From Gemmatimonadales bacterium (GTDB taxonomy: Bacteria > Gemmatimonadota > Gemmatimonadetes > Gemmatimonadales > GWC2-71-9), in assembly GCA_013813675.1 (NCBI GenBank), contig JACCRH010000200.1:1-16838 (forward strand): DNA of 16,838 bases, given 5' to 3'. The notes beneath the pieces are model-generated. The model searched no databases. It worked only from the letters and a program-made list of their open reading frames with translations, and was not told the origin of the DNA. Below are positions 1-7,400 of this stretch, piece after piece. Position 1 is the first letter of the stretch. Every line of letters begins with the position of its first letter. Position numbers and translations under genes: made by a program.

Positions 1-7
1 GCGAGCA

Positions 8-34
8 AGATCCCTCGCTGCGCTCGGGATGACA
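8..34 (-). repeat. 27-nt hairpin-forming intergenic repeat, copy 1
   Basis: Read on the minus strand, this 27-nt stretch matches 6948-6974 on the plus strand at 21 of 27 positions. It can fold into a hairpin: outer pairs ATCCC/GGGAT, then two facing G-A mismatches, then two G-C pairs closing a GCA triloop. It lies just downstream of the cydB stop. Similar intergenic palindromes are common in environmental bacteria; whether this is a transposable REP-like element or an RNA processing or termination site cannot be told from two copies. Confidence 0.6.
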
Positions 35-62
35 GTGTCTGTACAGGGCCGGGCGTTCGCCA

Positions 63-1115
63 TCACGGTCCTCCACCCGCATGCCCACCGGACACGCCCA
101 CCCCATCCCCCGGCCCGCTCTTGAACACTCGAAAGAGATAGAGCAGCGACGGCGCCAGCACCAGCACCCCCAGGCCCAGCGCCCAGAGTGAGAGCCGAAG
201 CGTCACTTCCGGCGCCCCGGCGGCGTCGACCGTGAGGTCGGGAGGCACCAGATAGGGGTACTGCGACGCCACCCACCCCCAGAAAATGCACGACACCTGG
301 AGCCCCGCTCCCACCCGCGCGGCCCGGAAGCGGCGAGACCAGAGCGCGGCGAACACCGCGACCGAGGCGGCGGCGGTGCCGAGGTGAAGCGGCACGGCCC
401 AGGCCGAGCCCATCAGCCCTCGGTTCATGAGCGGGGCCCCGTCGAATGAGAGCAGCAGCACCAGCGCCGAAGCGCAGAACACCGCGACGCCGGACCAGAG
501 CGCCCTCCGCCTGAAGTCTTCGACCAGTTCCCGGTCGCCCGTCTCCAGCGTGAGGAAGACCGCGGCCAGGAACGCAAACAGCGCCAACGTCAGCAGCCCG
601 ACCGCGAGCGCAAACGGAGTGAGCCACGGCTCGACGAACCGCTCCCCGAAGGCGCCGCCGGCCGGTGCCACCACCCGCCCACTCGCCACCGCGCCGATGC
701 ACACGCCAAGCAGGAGCGGCGTGACCACACTGGCGCTGGAGAAGATCCGGCCCCAGCGGAGCTGGGCCGCGTCATGCTCGTCGTCGTAGGTGCGGAAAGT
801 GAACGCCGACCCCCGCAGCACGATGCCGACGAGCATCAGGGACACCGGAATATGCAGGACGGTCATGACCCGCGCGAAGGCCGGGGAAAAGCAGGTGAAG
901 CCGAGCACGATGGCGAGGATCAGCCAGACGTGATTGGCCTCCCAGATGGGACCGATCGCATGGGCGATCACCTCCCGCTGCCGTGCCCGGCGCGGCCCCG
1001 TCGCGAGCATGTCCCAGACGCCCCCACCGAAGTCCGCGCCGCCGAAGAGCACGTACGCGTTGAGGGAGAGCGCCAGCAGGCCCGCGAGCGCGTCGGCGAG
1101 CGAGAGCTCAGGCAT
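63..1115 (-). CDS. cydB: cytochrome bd-type quinol oxidase subunit II (CydB)
   Basis: Subunit II of the bd-type terminal oxidase, an integral membrane partner of CydA. The complex oxidises quinol and reduces O2 to water without pumping protons. The 350-aa product is hydrophobic throughout, with about eight likely membrane segments. It carries the family hallmarks GADFGGGVWD (about residues 26-35) and GPIWEANHVWLI (about 55-66). Length fits the shorter CydB proteins of the cyanide-insensitive-oxidase type. The ATG lies inside the 3' end of cydA (8-nt overlap), so the two are very probably one translationally coupled transcript. No cydC/cydD (transporter needed for bd assembly) or cydX is seen in the 62 bases left before the window edge. 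Identification is firm; the cofactor type (bd or bb') cannot be read from this subunit. Confidence 0.95.
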   Translation of the reverse strand: MPELSLADALAGLLALSLNAYVLFGGADFGGGVWDMLATGPRRARQREVIAHAIGPIWEANHVWLILAIVLGFTCFSPAFARVMTVLHIPVSLMLVGIVLRGSAFTFRTYDDEHDAAQLRWGRIFSSASVVTPLLLGVCIGAVASGRVVAPAGGAFGERFVEPWLTPFALAVGLLTLALFAFLAAVFLTLETGDRELVEDFRRRALWSGVAVFCASALVLLLSFDGAPLMNRGLMGSAWAVPLHLGTAAASVAVFAALWSRRFRAARVGAGLQVSCIFWGWVASQYPYLVPPDLTVDAAGAPEVTLRLSLWALGLGVLVLAPSLLYLFRVFKSGPGDGVGVSGGHAGGGP

Positions 1116-2451
1116 CGCCCGGCCGAGCCGGCGCGTAGACGCGCGACCACTCGTCGGCCCGCGGGCTCCGGATGATCTGACGGTAGAGCAGCCAGGCGAC
1201 GATGAGGCCGAGGAAGCAGTAGAGGGCGGTGAAGACCGCGAAGGGATAGACCAGCCCCGGCATCGATGTTACCGCGTCGGCGGTGCGCATCACGCCGTAG
1301 ATGATCCAGGGCTGGCGGCCGACCTCGGTCACGGTCCACCCGGCCTCGATCGCGATGAACCCCATCGGCGCGGCCAGCGCCACGGCCACCAGCAGCGGGC
1401 GGTTTCCGGCGACGTCGCGCCGCCTCCACCCGACCCAGGCGGCCCAGAGGGACACCAAGGCCAGATACGTCCCCAGGCCCACCATGATCTGAAAGGCGAG
1501 GTGAACGATGGCCACGTTGGGCCACTCGTCCCGCGGGAAGTCCCGTAGTCCGGTCACTTCGGCCTCCACGTCCCCGAAAGCCAGGAACGAAAGGCCGCCG
1601 GGAATCCGGATGCCGTAGCGGGTCTCCTCCCGGTCCACGTCGGGCCAGCCGCCGAGCAGGAGCGGAGCGCGGGGGCCAGTCTCGAAATGGGCCTCCATGG
1701 CCGCGAGCTTCGCCGGTTGGAGCCGGGCCACGGCCTTGGCGCTCAGGTCACCTGAAACCGGCTGGAGCAGGGCGGCCGGCGCGCCGACCAACAGCGCCAC
1801 CGAGAGCGCTCGGCGGTGAAACCCGTTCTGCCGGTCGAACAGCAACAGAAAGGCGTGGATTCCGGCTACGGCGAACCCGGTGGCGGCGTAGGAGGCCAGC
1901 GTCATGTGCAGGGTCTGGGGGAAGGCCATCGGATTCAGCATGCCGGCGATCGGGTCGAGGTTCTGGATCCGGCCGTTCACCAGCTCGAATCCGGTCGGCG
2001 CGTTCATCCAGGCGTTGGCGATCACCACGAAGATGCCCGACGCCGCGCCGCTCACCGCGACCAGAATCCCGGCCCACAGGTGTGCCCGGGCCGAGATCCG
2101 GTTCCAGCCATAGAGGTAAACACCCAGGAAGATCGCCTCGGTGAAGAACGCGAAGCCTTCCAGTGAAAACGGCATGCCGATGATCGGGCCGGCGGCCTCC
2201 ATGAACCCGGGCCAGAGCAGGCCAAGCTCGAAGGAGAGCACGGTGCCCGACACCGCGCCCACGGCGAACAGGATCGCCGTGCCCTTGGCCCAGCGCCGGG
2301 CCAGCTCCAGATAGATCGGGTCGCCCGTCTTCTGCCACCGCCGCTCGGCCACCACCATGAGCACCGGCATGCCGATGCCGACCACGGCAAAGATGATGTG
2401 GAAGGCGAGAGACATCGCCATCTGGGAGCGTGCGGCCAGCAAGTCGGACAT
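1108..2451 (-). CDS. cydA: cytochrome bd-type quinol oxidase subunit I (CydA)
   Basis: Haem- and quinol-binding subunit of the bd oxidase, in the cytoplasmic membrane. The 447-aa product has about nine membrane segments. Visible landmarks are His18 (equivalent to haem ligand His19 of E. coli), Glu99 and Glu105 in the EGFAFFTEAIFLG segment, His182 (equivalent to His186), Q-loop residues Lys248 and Glu253, and GRQPW at 378-382. The Q-loop lacks the long C-terminal insertion of E. coli CydA, so this belongs to the short-Q-loop (CIO-like) class. cydB follows with an 8-nt overlap. The start is the ATG at 2451; no strong Shine-Dalgarno precedes it. A perfect Rex-type operator lies 22-39 nt upstream, pointing to control by the cellular NADH/NAD+ ratio. 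No rex gene is present in the window. Confidence 0.96.
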   Translation of the reverse strand: MSDLLAARSQMAMSLAFHIIFAVVGIGMPVLMVVAERRWQKTGDPIYLELARRWAKGTAILFAVGAVSGTVLSFELGLLWPGFMEAAGPIIGMPFSLEGFAFFTEAIFLGVYLYGWNRISARAHLWAGILVAVSGAASGIFVVIANAWMNAPTGFELVNGRIQNLDPIAGMLNPMAFPQTLHMTLASYAATGFAVAGIHAFLLLFDRQNGFHRRALSVALLVGAPAALLQPVSGDLSAKAVARLQPAKLAAMEAHFETGPRAPLLLGGWPDVDREETRYGIRIPGGLSFLAFGDVEAEVTGLRDFPRDEWPNVAIVHLAFQIMVGLGTYLALVSLWAAWVGWRRRDVAGNRPLLVAVALAAPMGFIAIEAGWTVTEVGRQPWIIYGVMRTADAVTSMPGLVYPFAVFTALYCFLGLIVAWLLYRQIIRSPRADEWSRVYAPARPGDA

Positions 2452-2472
2452 CGGCCATCCGGAAAAGGATAG

Positions 2473-2490
2473 TTGTGAAATTATTCACAA
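2473..2490. promoter_or_regulatory. Rex-type redox operator upstream of cydAB
   Basis: The sequence TTGTGAA-ATTA-TTCACAA is a perfect 7-bp inverted repeat with a 4-nt AT-only spacer. It matches base for base the Rex consensus TTGTGAA-N4-TTCACAA described in Gram-positive bacteria, where cyd operons are classic Rex targets. It lies in the 56-bp gap between pdeM and cydA. On the cydA strand it overlaps a possible -10 (AATAAT, 2485-2480) downstream of a weak TTGTTG (2506-2501), so a bound repressor would block the promoter. Operator identity is well supported by sequence; the regulator itself is not in the window. Confidence 0.82.
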
Positions 2491-2507
2491 GTGTCTGAGA
2501 CAACAAG

Positions 2508-3164
2508 CTAGCCGATGGGAAGAACCTCGCCGTCGGCCACCACGAAGGCCCGGTCGCCGGGTGAGCACGTCACCGAGGCCAGCCCGGTGAAGCTGCCGAA
2601 TGCTGGGAGAATGGTGAGGGTGGGCCGGACCAGGAAGCAGGGCAGGCGCTCACGCTGCAGAGCGGGGCCGCTCACCACCAGTCCGGGATGCACGTGGCCG
2701 GCGAGGGTGTAGCCCTCCGCCGACTCACGCGGCTCGTGGCGCAGAACGAACGGGGGCAGAAACGCGGGCGAGTTGACGCAGTTGACCCGAAGATCCTCGG
2801 GCGGATCTCCGGCGTGGCGGTCGTGGTTACCGCGCACCAGCTGGATCTCGAGCCGGCGGCAGCGGTCCCGCCACTTCCGAAGCGCCGCGAGCGTCCGGGT
2901 GGCAACGCGGCCCGCCCTGGCGTGAAACAGATCGCCGAGCACCACGAGCCGTCGTGCGCCGGTCCGGCAGAGCGCCGAGTCGAGTCGCGCGAGATCCTCG
3001 TCCGTTGCGCCGCCGGGAATGGGGATACCCGCGGCGCGGAAGGTGGCCGCCTTGCCCCAGTGGACGTCGGCCACCACCAGGGTGCCGGCGCGCTGCCAGA
3101 ACAGTGCCCGCTCCGGCAGGAGGCGCAGATCCTCGCCCGCCACCGAGAGCAGGATCTCGCTCAC
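2508..3164 (-). CDS. pdeM: ligase-associated metallophosphoesterase PdeM
   Basis: Calcineurin-like metallophosphoesterase of the ligase-associated DNA damage response set (usually pdeM, lhr-type helicase, exonuclease and ligase together). Family members are metal-dependent phosphodiesterases thought to act on nucleic acid ends; the physiological substrate is not settled. The 218-aa product shows the two-metal motifs in order: DVH (33-35), GDLFH (77-81), GNHD (112-115), His143 and GHVHPG (156-161). The GTG start at 3164 overlaps the helicase stop by 4 nt (GTGA), indicating translational coupling. cydA starts 56 bp downstream on the same strand, with no visible terminator between, so some read-through into cydAB is possible. 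Confidence 0.92.
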   Translation of the reverse strand: MSEILLSVAGEDLRLLPERALFWQRAGTLVVADVHWGKAATFRAAGIPIPGGATDEDLARLDSALCRTGARRLVVLGDLFHARAGRVATRTLAALRKWRDRCRRLEIQLVRGNHDRHAGDPPEDLRVNCVNSPAFLPPFVLRHEPRESAEGYTLAGHVHPGLVVSGPALQRERLPCFLVRPTLTILPAFGSFTGLASVTCSPGDRAFVVADGEVLPIG

Positions 3165-5821
3165 CCGCCGCTCCGGAAGCCGCGGTGGCCGCCCCGGGCG
3201 GACCGCATGCCCTCGGCCGCCCGTTCCAGCGGCGCCGCCATCCGGCGGATCCGGTCGGCCAGCTTTTCCGACGTCACCTGCTCCCGTGCCCGGTCCACCA
3301 GCAGCGGGAAGGCCAACGGAGTGGGCCGCTCCACCTCGACCACGCTGATTCGTCCCTCCGCGACCCGCTCGAGCGCGCGCCCGAGCCGGCTCTGCTCCAA
3401 TTGCCGTTCCATCACCTCGCGGTGCGCCTGAAACAGCAGGAGATTGTCGGGATCGTACCGGGCGAAGACGTCGTAAATCAGCTCGCTGGAGGCCTGCACC
3501 TGCTTCACCGCCTTGGCGGCTCCGGGGTAACCCTGGAACACCAGGCCCGCGATGCGGGCGATCTCGCGGAACTGGCGCCGCGCCAGCTCGGCGGCGTTGA
3601 GACTCGCCGGGATGTCGTGGAGCAGGTGCTCGGGGGAGAGCAACCCGGCCTCGATGGCCTCATCCAGCGGCGCCCGATCGGCGGAAAGCAGCTCGAGCCC
3701 GTAGTCGTTCGCCGCGAGCGTGAAGGAGATGGGACCGAGCTGTGCGATCCGATAGGCGAACAGCGCCGCGAGCCCCTCGTGCACCAGGCGGCCTTCCACC
3801 GGATAGACGAAGATGTGATGCCCTTCCCTGGTTCGAACCCGCTCGATCAGCAGCTCGTCGGTCGCGGGGAGCCGGGACCACGCGGCCTGCAGCTCGAGAA
3901 TCCGCCGGACCGCCTCCATCTCCCGACCCTGGTAGATGCCGCGCCGGGCCTCGTCGAGCTTGGTTCTGACCCACGCGGCGAGCTGGGTCGAGATCGCCAT
4001 GCGGGCCCCGGACCAGTGGGGCACGGCGTTGCTCTTCGCGGTGGACCGCCTGACCTGGGCGACCATCCCGCGCACCCGGACGAATTCCAGCGCCCGTCCC
4101 GCGAAGGTGAAGACGTCTCCTGGCCGGAGCCGCGCGATGAAGGTCTCTTCCACGGTGCCGATGGTACGGCCCCGCAGCAACTGGACCTTCATCGCCGACT
4201 CGCTCACGATGGTGCCGATCGAAAGACGATGGCGCATCGCGGCCATCCGGCTGGTCACGGTGTAGCGGCCCCCGGTTTCGACGACCTTGCTGTATTCCGG
4301 GTAGGACTGCAGCGCGTTACCGCCCCGAGTAATGAAGTCGAGCACCCAGCGCCATTCGTCATCGCCCAGTTCCCGGTAGGCCCAGGCGGTGCGTACCTCC
4401 GCGAGCAGCTCCTCGGAACGGAAGCCTCCGCCGAGGGCGACGGTAACCGCGTGCTGGGCGAGCAGGTCGAGCGGCCGCTCCACTGGGCGGCGCGCCTCGA
4501 TCTCGCCGGCCTGGAGCGCCCCGCGCGCGGCAGCCACCTCCACCAGCTCCAGGGCGTTGGTCGGGACGCAGGTGAGTCGGCTCACCGCCCCGGGCCGGTG
4601 TCCGCTCCGTCCGGCCCGCTGAATCAGCCGTCCCACGCTCTTGGGGCTCCCCACCTGCAGCACGCGGTCCACCGGCGTGAAGTCGACCCCGAGGTCGAGG
4701 GTGGAGGTGCAGACGACGCAGCGGAGCCGGCCTTCGCGGAGACCCTCCTCCACCCACTCGCGGGTGCTCCGGTCCATCGAGCCATGATGCAGCGCCAGGA
4801 TGCCGGCCCAGTCGGGTCGGGTGGCCAGCAGCGCCTGGAACCAGATCTCGGCGGTGGCCCGGGTGTTGGTGAACACGAGGGAGGTCTCGCCCTCCTCGAT
4901 AGACTGGATCACCTCGGGAAGGAGTCGAAGGCCGATCTGTCCCGACCAGGGAAACCGCTCCACGGTCTCGGGAATGAGCGCGTCCACCTCGAGCGCCTTG
5001 GGGATGAGACCCTGGAAGATCCGGCCCCGACGCGGGCGGGCTCGGGCGTCCACGCCGAGCAAGGCGTCGCAGGCGGTCTCGAGGTTGCCGAGCGTGGCGG
5101 AGAGGCCGAGCGTGCGGAGTCCAGGCCGGAAGCGGCGCAGCCGGGCCAGGCAGAGCTCGGTCTGCACTCCGCGCTTCGAGGCCATCAGCTCGTGCCACTC
5201 GTCCACCACCACCAGTTGGAGGTGCTGGAAGAGAGTGGAGACATCCTCGCGCGTCAGCAGCAGCGACAGGCTCTCGGGGGTCGTGACCAGCGCGCTCGGC
5301 AGTCGAGTGCGCTGCCGCGTTCGCACGCGGGCCGGAGTGTCGCCGGTGCGGGACTCCACCGTCCAGGGAATGCCGAGGTCCTCGACCGGAGCCCGGAGGG
5401 CGGCTTCGGTGTCACCGGCCAGGGCGCGAAGCGGTGTGATCCAGAGAACGGTGAGGGGTGCCGGAGGGCGGCGCCGCGCCGCGGGGTAGTCTCGCAGCCA
5501 TTCGAGCAGCGGTCCCATCCACGCGGCGTAGGTCTTCCCGGTGCCGGTGGCCGCGTGAATCAGACCGCTCTCGCCGGCGAGGTAGGCCCGCCAGACCTCC
5601 TCCTGGAACGGAAACGGCACCCATTCATCCCCGGTGAACCACTGGCGCACGCAGTCGATTGGCTCACGGTCAGCGCATTCCACGATCCGGGCCGGCCGCC
5701 GCCGCACTGGGGGGGTCTCGGAGGGCTTGGCCCCCGCCGCCTCCTTGCGGCGTGCCGCGCGGGCGCGACGGAGGTCCACCGCCAGTGCCGAGCCGCCGCT
5801 CCGCCCGCTAGTCTCTGTCAC
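3161..5821 (-). CDS. ligase-associated DEXH-box helicase (Lhr-core type)
   Basis: ATP-dependent 3'-5' superfamily 2 helicase of the Lhr-core family, predicted to work with PdeM, Exo and the ATP-dependent ligase in DNA repair. The 886-aa product has an N-terminal basic, Pro-rich extension (about 1-55), then FQEEVW (72-77, Q-motif region), Walker A ATGTGKT (91-97), DEWH box (207-210), SAT (241-243), a second RecA-like domain with VFTNTRA (316-322) and STLDLGVDF (373-381), and motif VI QRAGRSGH (401-408). The remaining roughly 450 residues match the winged-helix plus Lhr-core region by position. The GTG at 5821 gives a 14-nt overlap with the upstream MBL gene. A start further in, nearer residue 50, is possible, because residues 1-50 are low-complexity. 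Confidence 0.93.
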   Translation of the reverse strand: MTETSGRSGGSALAVDLRRARAARRKEAAGAKPSETPPVRRRPARIVECADREPIDCVRQWFTGDEWVPFPFQEEVWRAYLAGESGLIHAATGTGKTYAAWMGPLLEWLRDYPAARRRPPAPLTVLWITPLRALAGDTEAALRAPVEDLGIPWTVESRTGDTPARVRTRQRTRLPSALVTTPESLSLLLTREDVSTLFQHLQLVVVDEWHELMASKRGVQTELCLARLRRFRPGLRTLGLSATLGNLETACDALLGVDARARPRRGRIFQGLIPKALEVDALIPETVERFPWSGQIGLRLLPEVIQSIEEGETSLVFTNTRATAEIWFQALLATRPDWAGILALHHGSMDRSTREWVEEGLREGRLRCVVCTSTLDLGVDFTPVDRVLQVGSPKSVGRLIQRAGRSGHRPGAVSRLTCVPTNALELVEVAAARGALQAGEIEARRPVERPLDLLAQHAVTVALGGGFRSEELLAEVRTAWAYRELGDDEWRWVLDFITRGGNALQSYPEYSKVVETGGRYTVTSRMAAMRHRLSIGTIVSESAMKVQLLRGRTIGTVEETFIARLRPGDVFTFAGRALEFVRVRGMVAQVRRSTAKSNAVPHWSGARMAISTQLAAWVRTKLDEARRGIYQGREMEAVRRILELQAAWSRLPATDELLIERVRTREGHHIFVYPVEGRLVHEGLAALFAYRIAQLGPISFTLAANDYGLELLSADRAPLDEAIEAGLLSPEHLLHDIPASLNAAELARRQFREIARIAGLVFQGYPGAAKAVKQVQASSELIYDVFARYDPDNLLLFQAHREVMERQLEQSRLGRALERVAEGRISVVEVERPTPLAFPLLVDRAREQVTSEKLADRIRRMAAPLERAAEGMRSARGGHRGFRSGG

Positions 5822-6626
5822 GGTTCCCGATGGCCCGAAGGTAGCGCCGGGCGGAATAGCGCACCGCCTGCGCGGCGGCCTCCAGCACGTTCTTCCCCGT
5901 CCAACCCCCGTAGATCTGCTCGAACTCGAACGGCGCGAGCGCGTCCACGATACGTCCGACCCCTTCGGCGTCGAGGGGGATCAGGTTCGGGTAGCTGTAC
6001 ATGAAGCTGACCGTCCGGCGGTCCTGCGCCACCATGATCGAATCACCAGTGAGAAGTGCTCCGAGCCCGTCGGCGCCCTCCGCCCAATGGAGGACGGTGC
6101 TTCCGGCGAAGTGGCCGCCGCAGTGGATCAGGGTGATGCCGGGTGCCACCTCCAGCGAGCGGCCGCCCCAGTACACGATGGCAGGGTCGTCGCGCATCAC
6201 CCAGGCGCGGTCGGCCTCGTGCAGGTAAATCGGGATCCCGCCGAACGCGCGGCTCCACTCGACCATGGCGGAGTAGAAGTGCGGGTGTGAGATCGCTATC
6301 GCGCGAGCGCCGCCGAGCGCTTGCACTCGCGTCACCACCGCATCGTCCACCAGGCTGGTGCAGTCCCACAGCACGCCGCCGCCGCCGCGGATGTGGAGCG
6401 CGCGCTGTCCGATGCCGAACGAGGGGTCGAGACCGATGCCGGTGAGGCCAGGCCCCTCGGGCTCGATCGTGCTACGGTGATCGCGCCGGAGCTCATCGAG
6501 GGTGGTCCACTGCTGACCTCGCCAGCCGACGTACTGGCGCTCCTCGGAGCAGATGACGCACGATGCCGGCGGGGAGGCGGACGCCTCATACTGGACGCCG
6601 CAGGTCGTACAGATGAAGTTTGGCAT
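5808..6626 (-). CDS. MBL-fold hydrolase with N-terminal zinc ribbon
   Basis: Metallo-beta-lactamase-fold protein, 272 aa, probably cytosolic. The N-terminus carries two CxxC pairs (Cys6/Cys9 and Cys23/Cys26), a rubredoxin-like zinc ribbon. The hydrolase domain begins near residue 60: SHPHFYSAM (113-121) replaces the usual HxHxDH, with His114 and His116 kept and Asp-His missing. His136, His172 (GGHFAGS) and Asp195 (GDS) are further likely metal ligands. The degenerate first motif suggests one metal site or altered chemistry; substrate unknown. It is first in the minus-strand run and overlaps the helicase gene by 14 nt, so it may be co-expressed with the repair genes although it is not a standard member. 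The ATG at 6626 is kept because the zinc ribbon starts right after it. Confidence 0.85.
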   Translation of the reverse strand: MPNFICTTCGVQYEASASPPASCVICSEERQYVGWRGQQWTTLDELRRDHRSTIEPEGPGLTGIGLDPSFGIGQRALHIRGGGGVLWDCTSLVDDAVVTRVQALGGARAIAISHPHFYSAMVEWSRAFGGIPIYLHEADRAWVMRDDPAIVYWGGRSLEVAPGITLIHCGGHFAGSTVLHWAEGADGLGALLTGDSIMVAQDRRTVSFMYSYPNLIPLDAEGVGRIVDALAPFEFEQIYGGWTGKNVLEAAAQAVRYSARRYLRAIGNRDRD

Positions 6627-6658
6627 GCTGGAAAGGTAAGCGACCTTGGGAGGAGACT

Positions 6659-6892
6659 ATGGCCATCTGCGAAGTCTGCGGTAACGACTACTATCTCTCG
6701 TTTCAGGTAGTCGCCGCGGGACATACTCACACGTTCGACAGCTTCGAATGCGCGATCCACAAGCTCGCGCCCGTCTGCCAGCACTGCGGCTGCAAGATCG
6801 TGGGCCACGGCATCGAGGCGAAAGGCACCTTTTATTGCTGCGCGCACTGCGCGCGGGAGCAGGGAGTGACCCAGGTCGCGGATCACGCCTGA
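6659..6892 (+). CDS. small Cys/His-rich zinc-binding or metallothionein-like protein
   Basis: A 77-aa protein with nine Cys (4, 7, 31, 40, 43, 45, 60, 61, 64) and several His (22, 24, 34, 42, 50, 63). The pattern is CEVC near the start, FECAIH (29-34), CQHCGC (40-45) and FYCCAHC (58-64). The C-terminal half resembles prokaryotic metallothionein-like proteins and probably binds Zn or a similar metal; the role is unknown. The start is the ATG at 6659, preceded by GGGAGGAG at 6648-6655, rather than the in-frame ATG at 6620, which lies inside the divergent MBL gene and would add 13 residues that do not fit the family start. It is divergent from the MBL gene with only 32 bp between, so any promoter must overlap the 5' end of that gene. 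Confidence 0.82.
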   Translation: MAICEVCGNDYYLSFQVVAAGHTHTFDSFECAIHKLAPVCQHCGCKIVGHGIEAKGTFYCCAHCAREQGVTQVADHA

Positions 6893-6918
6893 CCGCGACG
6901 CACCGTCGGCTTCGCCTC

Positions 6919-6944
6919 GGCGCGCGCGCTCCACGCGGCGCGCC
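6919..6944 (+). terminator. GC-rich hairpin after the small zinc protein gene
   Basis: GGCGCGC (6919-6925) and GCGCGCC (6938-6944) form a 7-bp perfect stem, with a further GCG/CGC pairing possible inside the 12-nt loop. It begins 26 nt after the stop codon. No T-run follows, so it would be a U-less terminator or only a stabilising 3' structure. The call is weak because alternating GC sequence forms such stems easily. Confidence 0.3.
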
Positions 6945-6947
6945 CAC

Positions 6948-6974
6948 TGTCAACCTGAGCGTAGCGAAGGAGCC
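6948..6974 (+). repeat. 27-nt hairpin-forming intergenic repeat, copy 2
   Basis: Second copy of the repeat at 8-34, in opposite orientation within the window, 21 of 27 bases identical. It keeps the same fold: CCT/AGG outer pairs, facing G-A mismatches, two G-C pairs and a GTA triloop. The third outer pair changes from C-G in copy 1 to T-A here, a compensatory change. It lies in the 148-bp gap between the small zinc protein gene and padR, upstream of the padR promoter. Confidence 0.6.
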
Positions 6975-6999
6975 TGGCCTCCCATAGACTCACCGCGGC

Positions 7000-7035
7000 T
7001 ATATCCGTTGACATTATATCCAAGGCGGATATAAT
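7000..7035. promoter_or_regulatory. palindromic PadR operator with three half-sites
   Basis: Three copies of the half-site TATATCC lie here: direct at 7000-7006 and 7015-7021, inverted (GGATATA) at 7027-7033. The inner pair extends to a perfect 9-bp inverted repeat, ATTATATCC (7013-7021) and GGATATAAT (7027-7035), with a 5-nt spacer. The outer pair, TATATCCG (7000-7007) and CGGATATA (7026-7033), is a perfect 8-bp repeat. The array covers both promoter elements of padR, so binding would block transcription. PadR proteins commonly repress their own operons, and autoregulation is the simplest reading. The half-site differs from the ATGT-N8-ACAT described for classic PadR. Confidence 0.75.
7008..7035 (+). 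promoter_or_regulatory. near-consensus sigma70 promoter of padR, probably leaderless
   Basis: A perfect -35 TTGACA (7008-7013) and a perfect -10 TATAAT (7030-7035) are separated by 16 bp. The padR ATG begins only 6 nt after the -10, about where transcription should start, so the mRNA is predicted to have little or no 5' leader. No Shine-Dalgarno could fit. Such a strong core promoter covered by a palindrome suits a tightly repressed gene. Confidence 0.8.
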
Positions 7036-7040
7036 CCCCG

Positions 7041-7400
7041 ATGCCCGACTCCGGACCGATCGACACCCTGCTCCCGCTCGCCCCCGCCGCCTTTCATATC
7101 CTCGTCGCCCTCGCGGACGACGACCGCCACGGCTACGCCATCATTCAGGAGGTCGCCGCCCGCACCGGTGGTGACGTCACGCTGAGCGCCGGGACGTTGT
7201 ACCGCTCGATCCAGCGCCTGCTGGAGCAGGGCCTCATCCTGGAGACCCGCGAGCGCCCGGTCCCCAAGCTCGACGACCAGCGGCGGCGCTACTACCGCAT
7301 CACCCCGCGGGGACGGGCCGCCGCGCGCGCCGAAGCGCGGCGGCTGCAGCAGTTGGTCCAGATCGCCCGGGCCCACGGCATCGTGCCGGCGAGGGCCTGA
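7041..7400 (+). CDS. PadR family transcriptional regulator
   Basis: A 119-aa winged-helix DNA-binding protein. The core is AAFHILVALADDDRHGYAII (16-35), followed by the recognition-helix region SAGTLYRSIQRLLEQGLI (49-66) and the wing RRRYYRITPRG (81-91). The C-terminal dimerisation helix is short, as in small PadR proteins. PadR regulators paired with a following ADOP permease are a recurrent arrangement in Acidobacteriota and Gemmatimonadota. The stop overlaps the permease start by one base (TGATG), so the two are translationally coupled. It probably binds the palindrome over its own promoter and releases it on binding a ligand; the ligand is unknown. Confidence 0.92.
   Translation: MPDSGPIDTLLPLAPAAFHILVALADDDRHGYAIIQEVAARTGGDVTLSAGTLYRSIQRLLEQGLILETRERPVPKLDDQRRRYYRITPRGRAAARAEARRLQQLVQIARAHGIVPARA

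Noticed and set aside
2954..6004. 1016-aa open frame on the plus strand
   Set aside because: It is antisense to the helicase gene, with His/Arg/Pro/Gly-rich composition and no recognisable motif. Long antisense frames are expected at this GC content.
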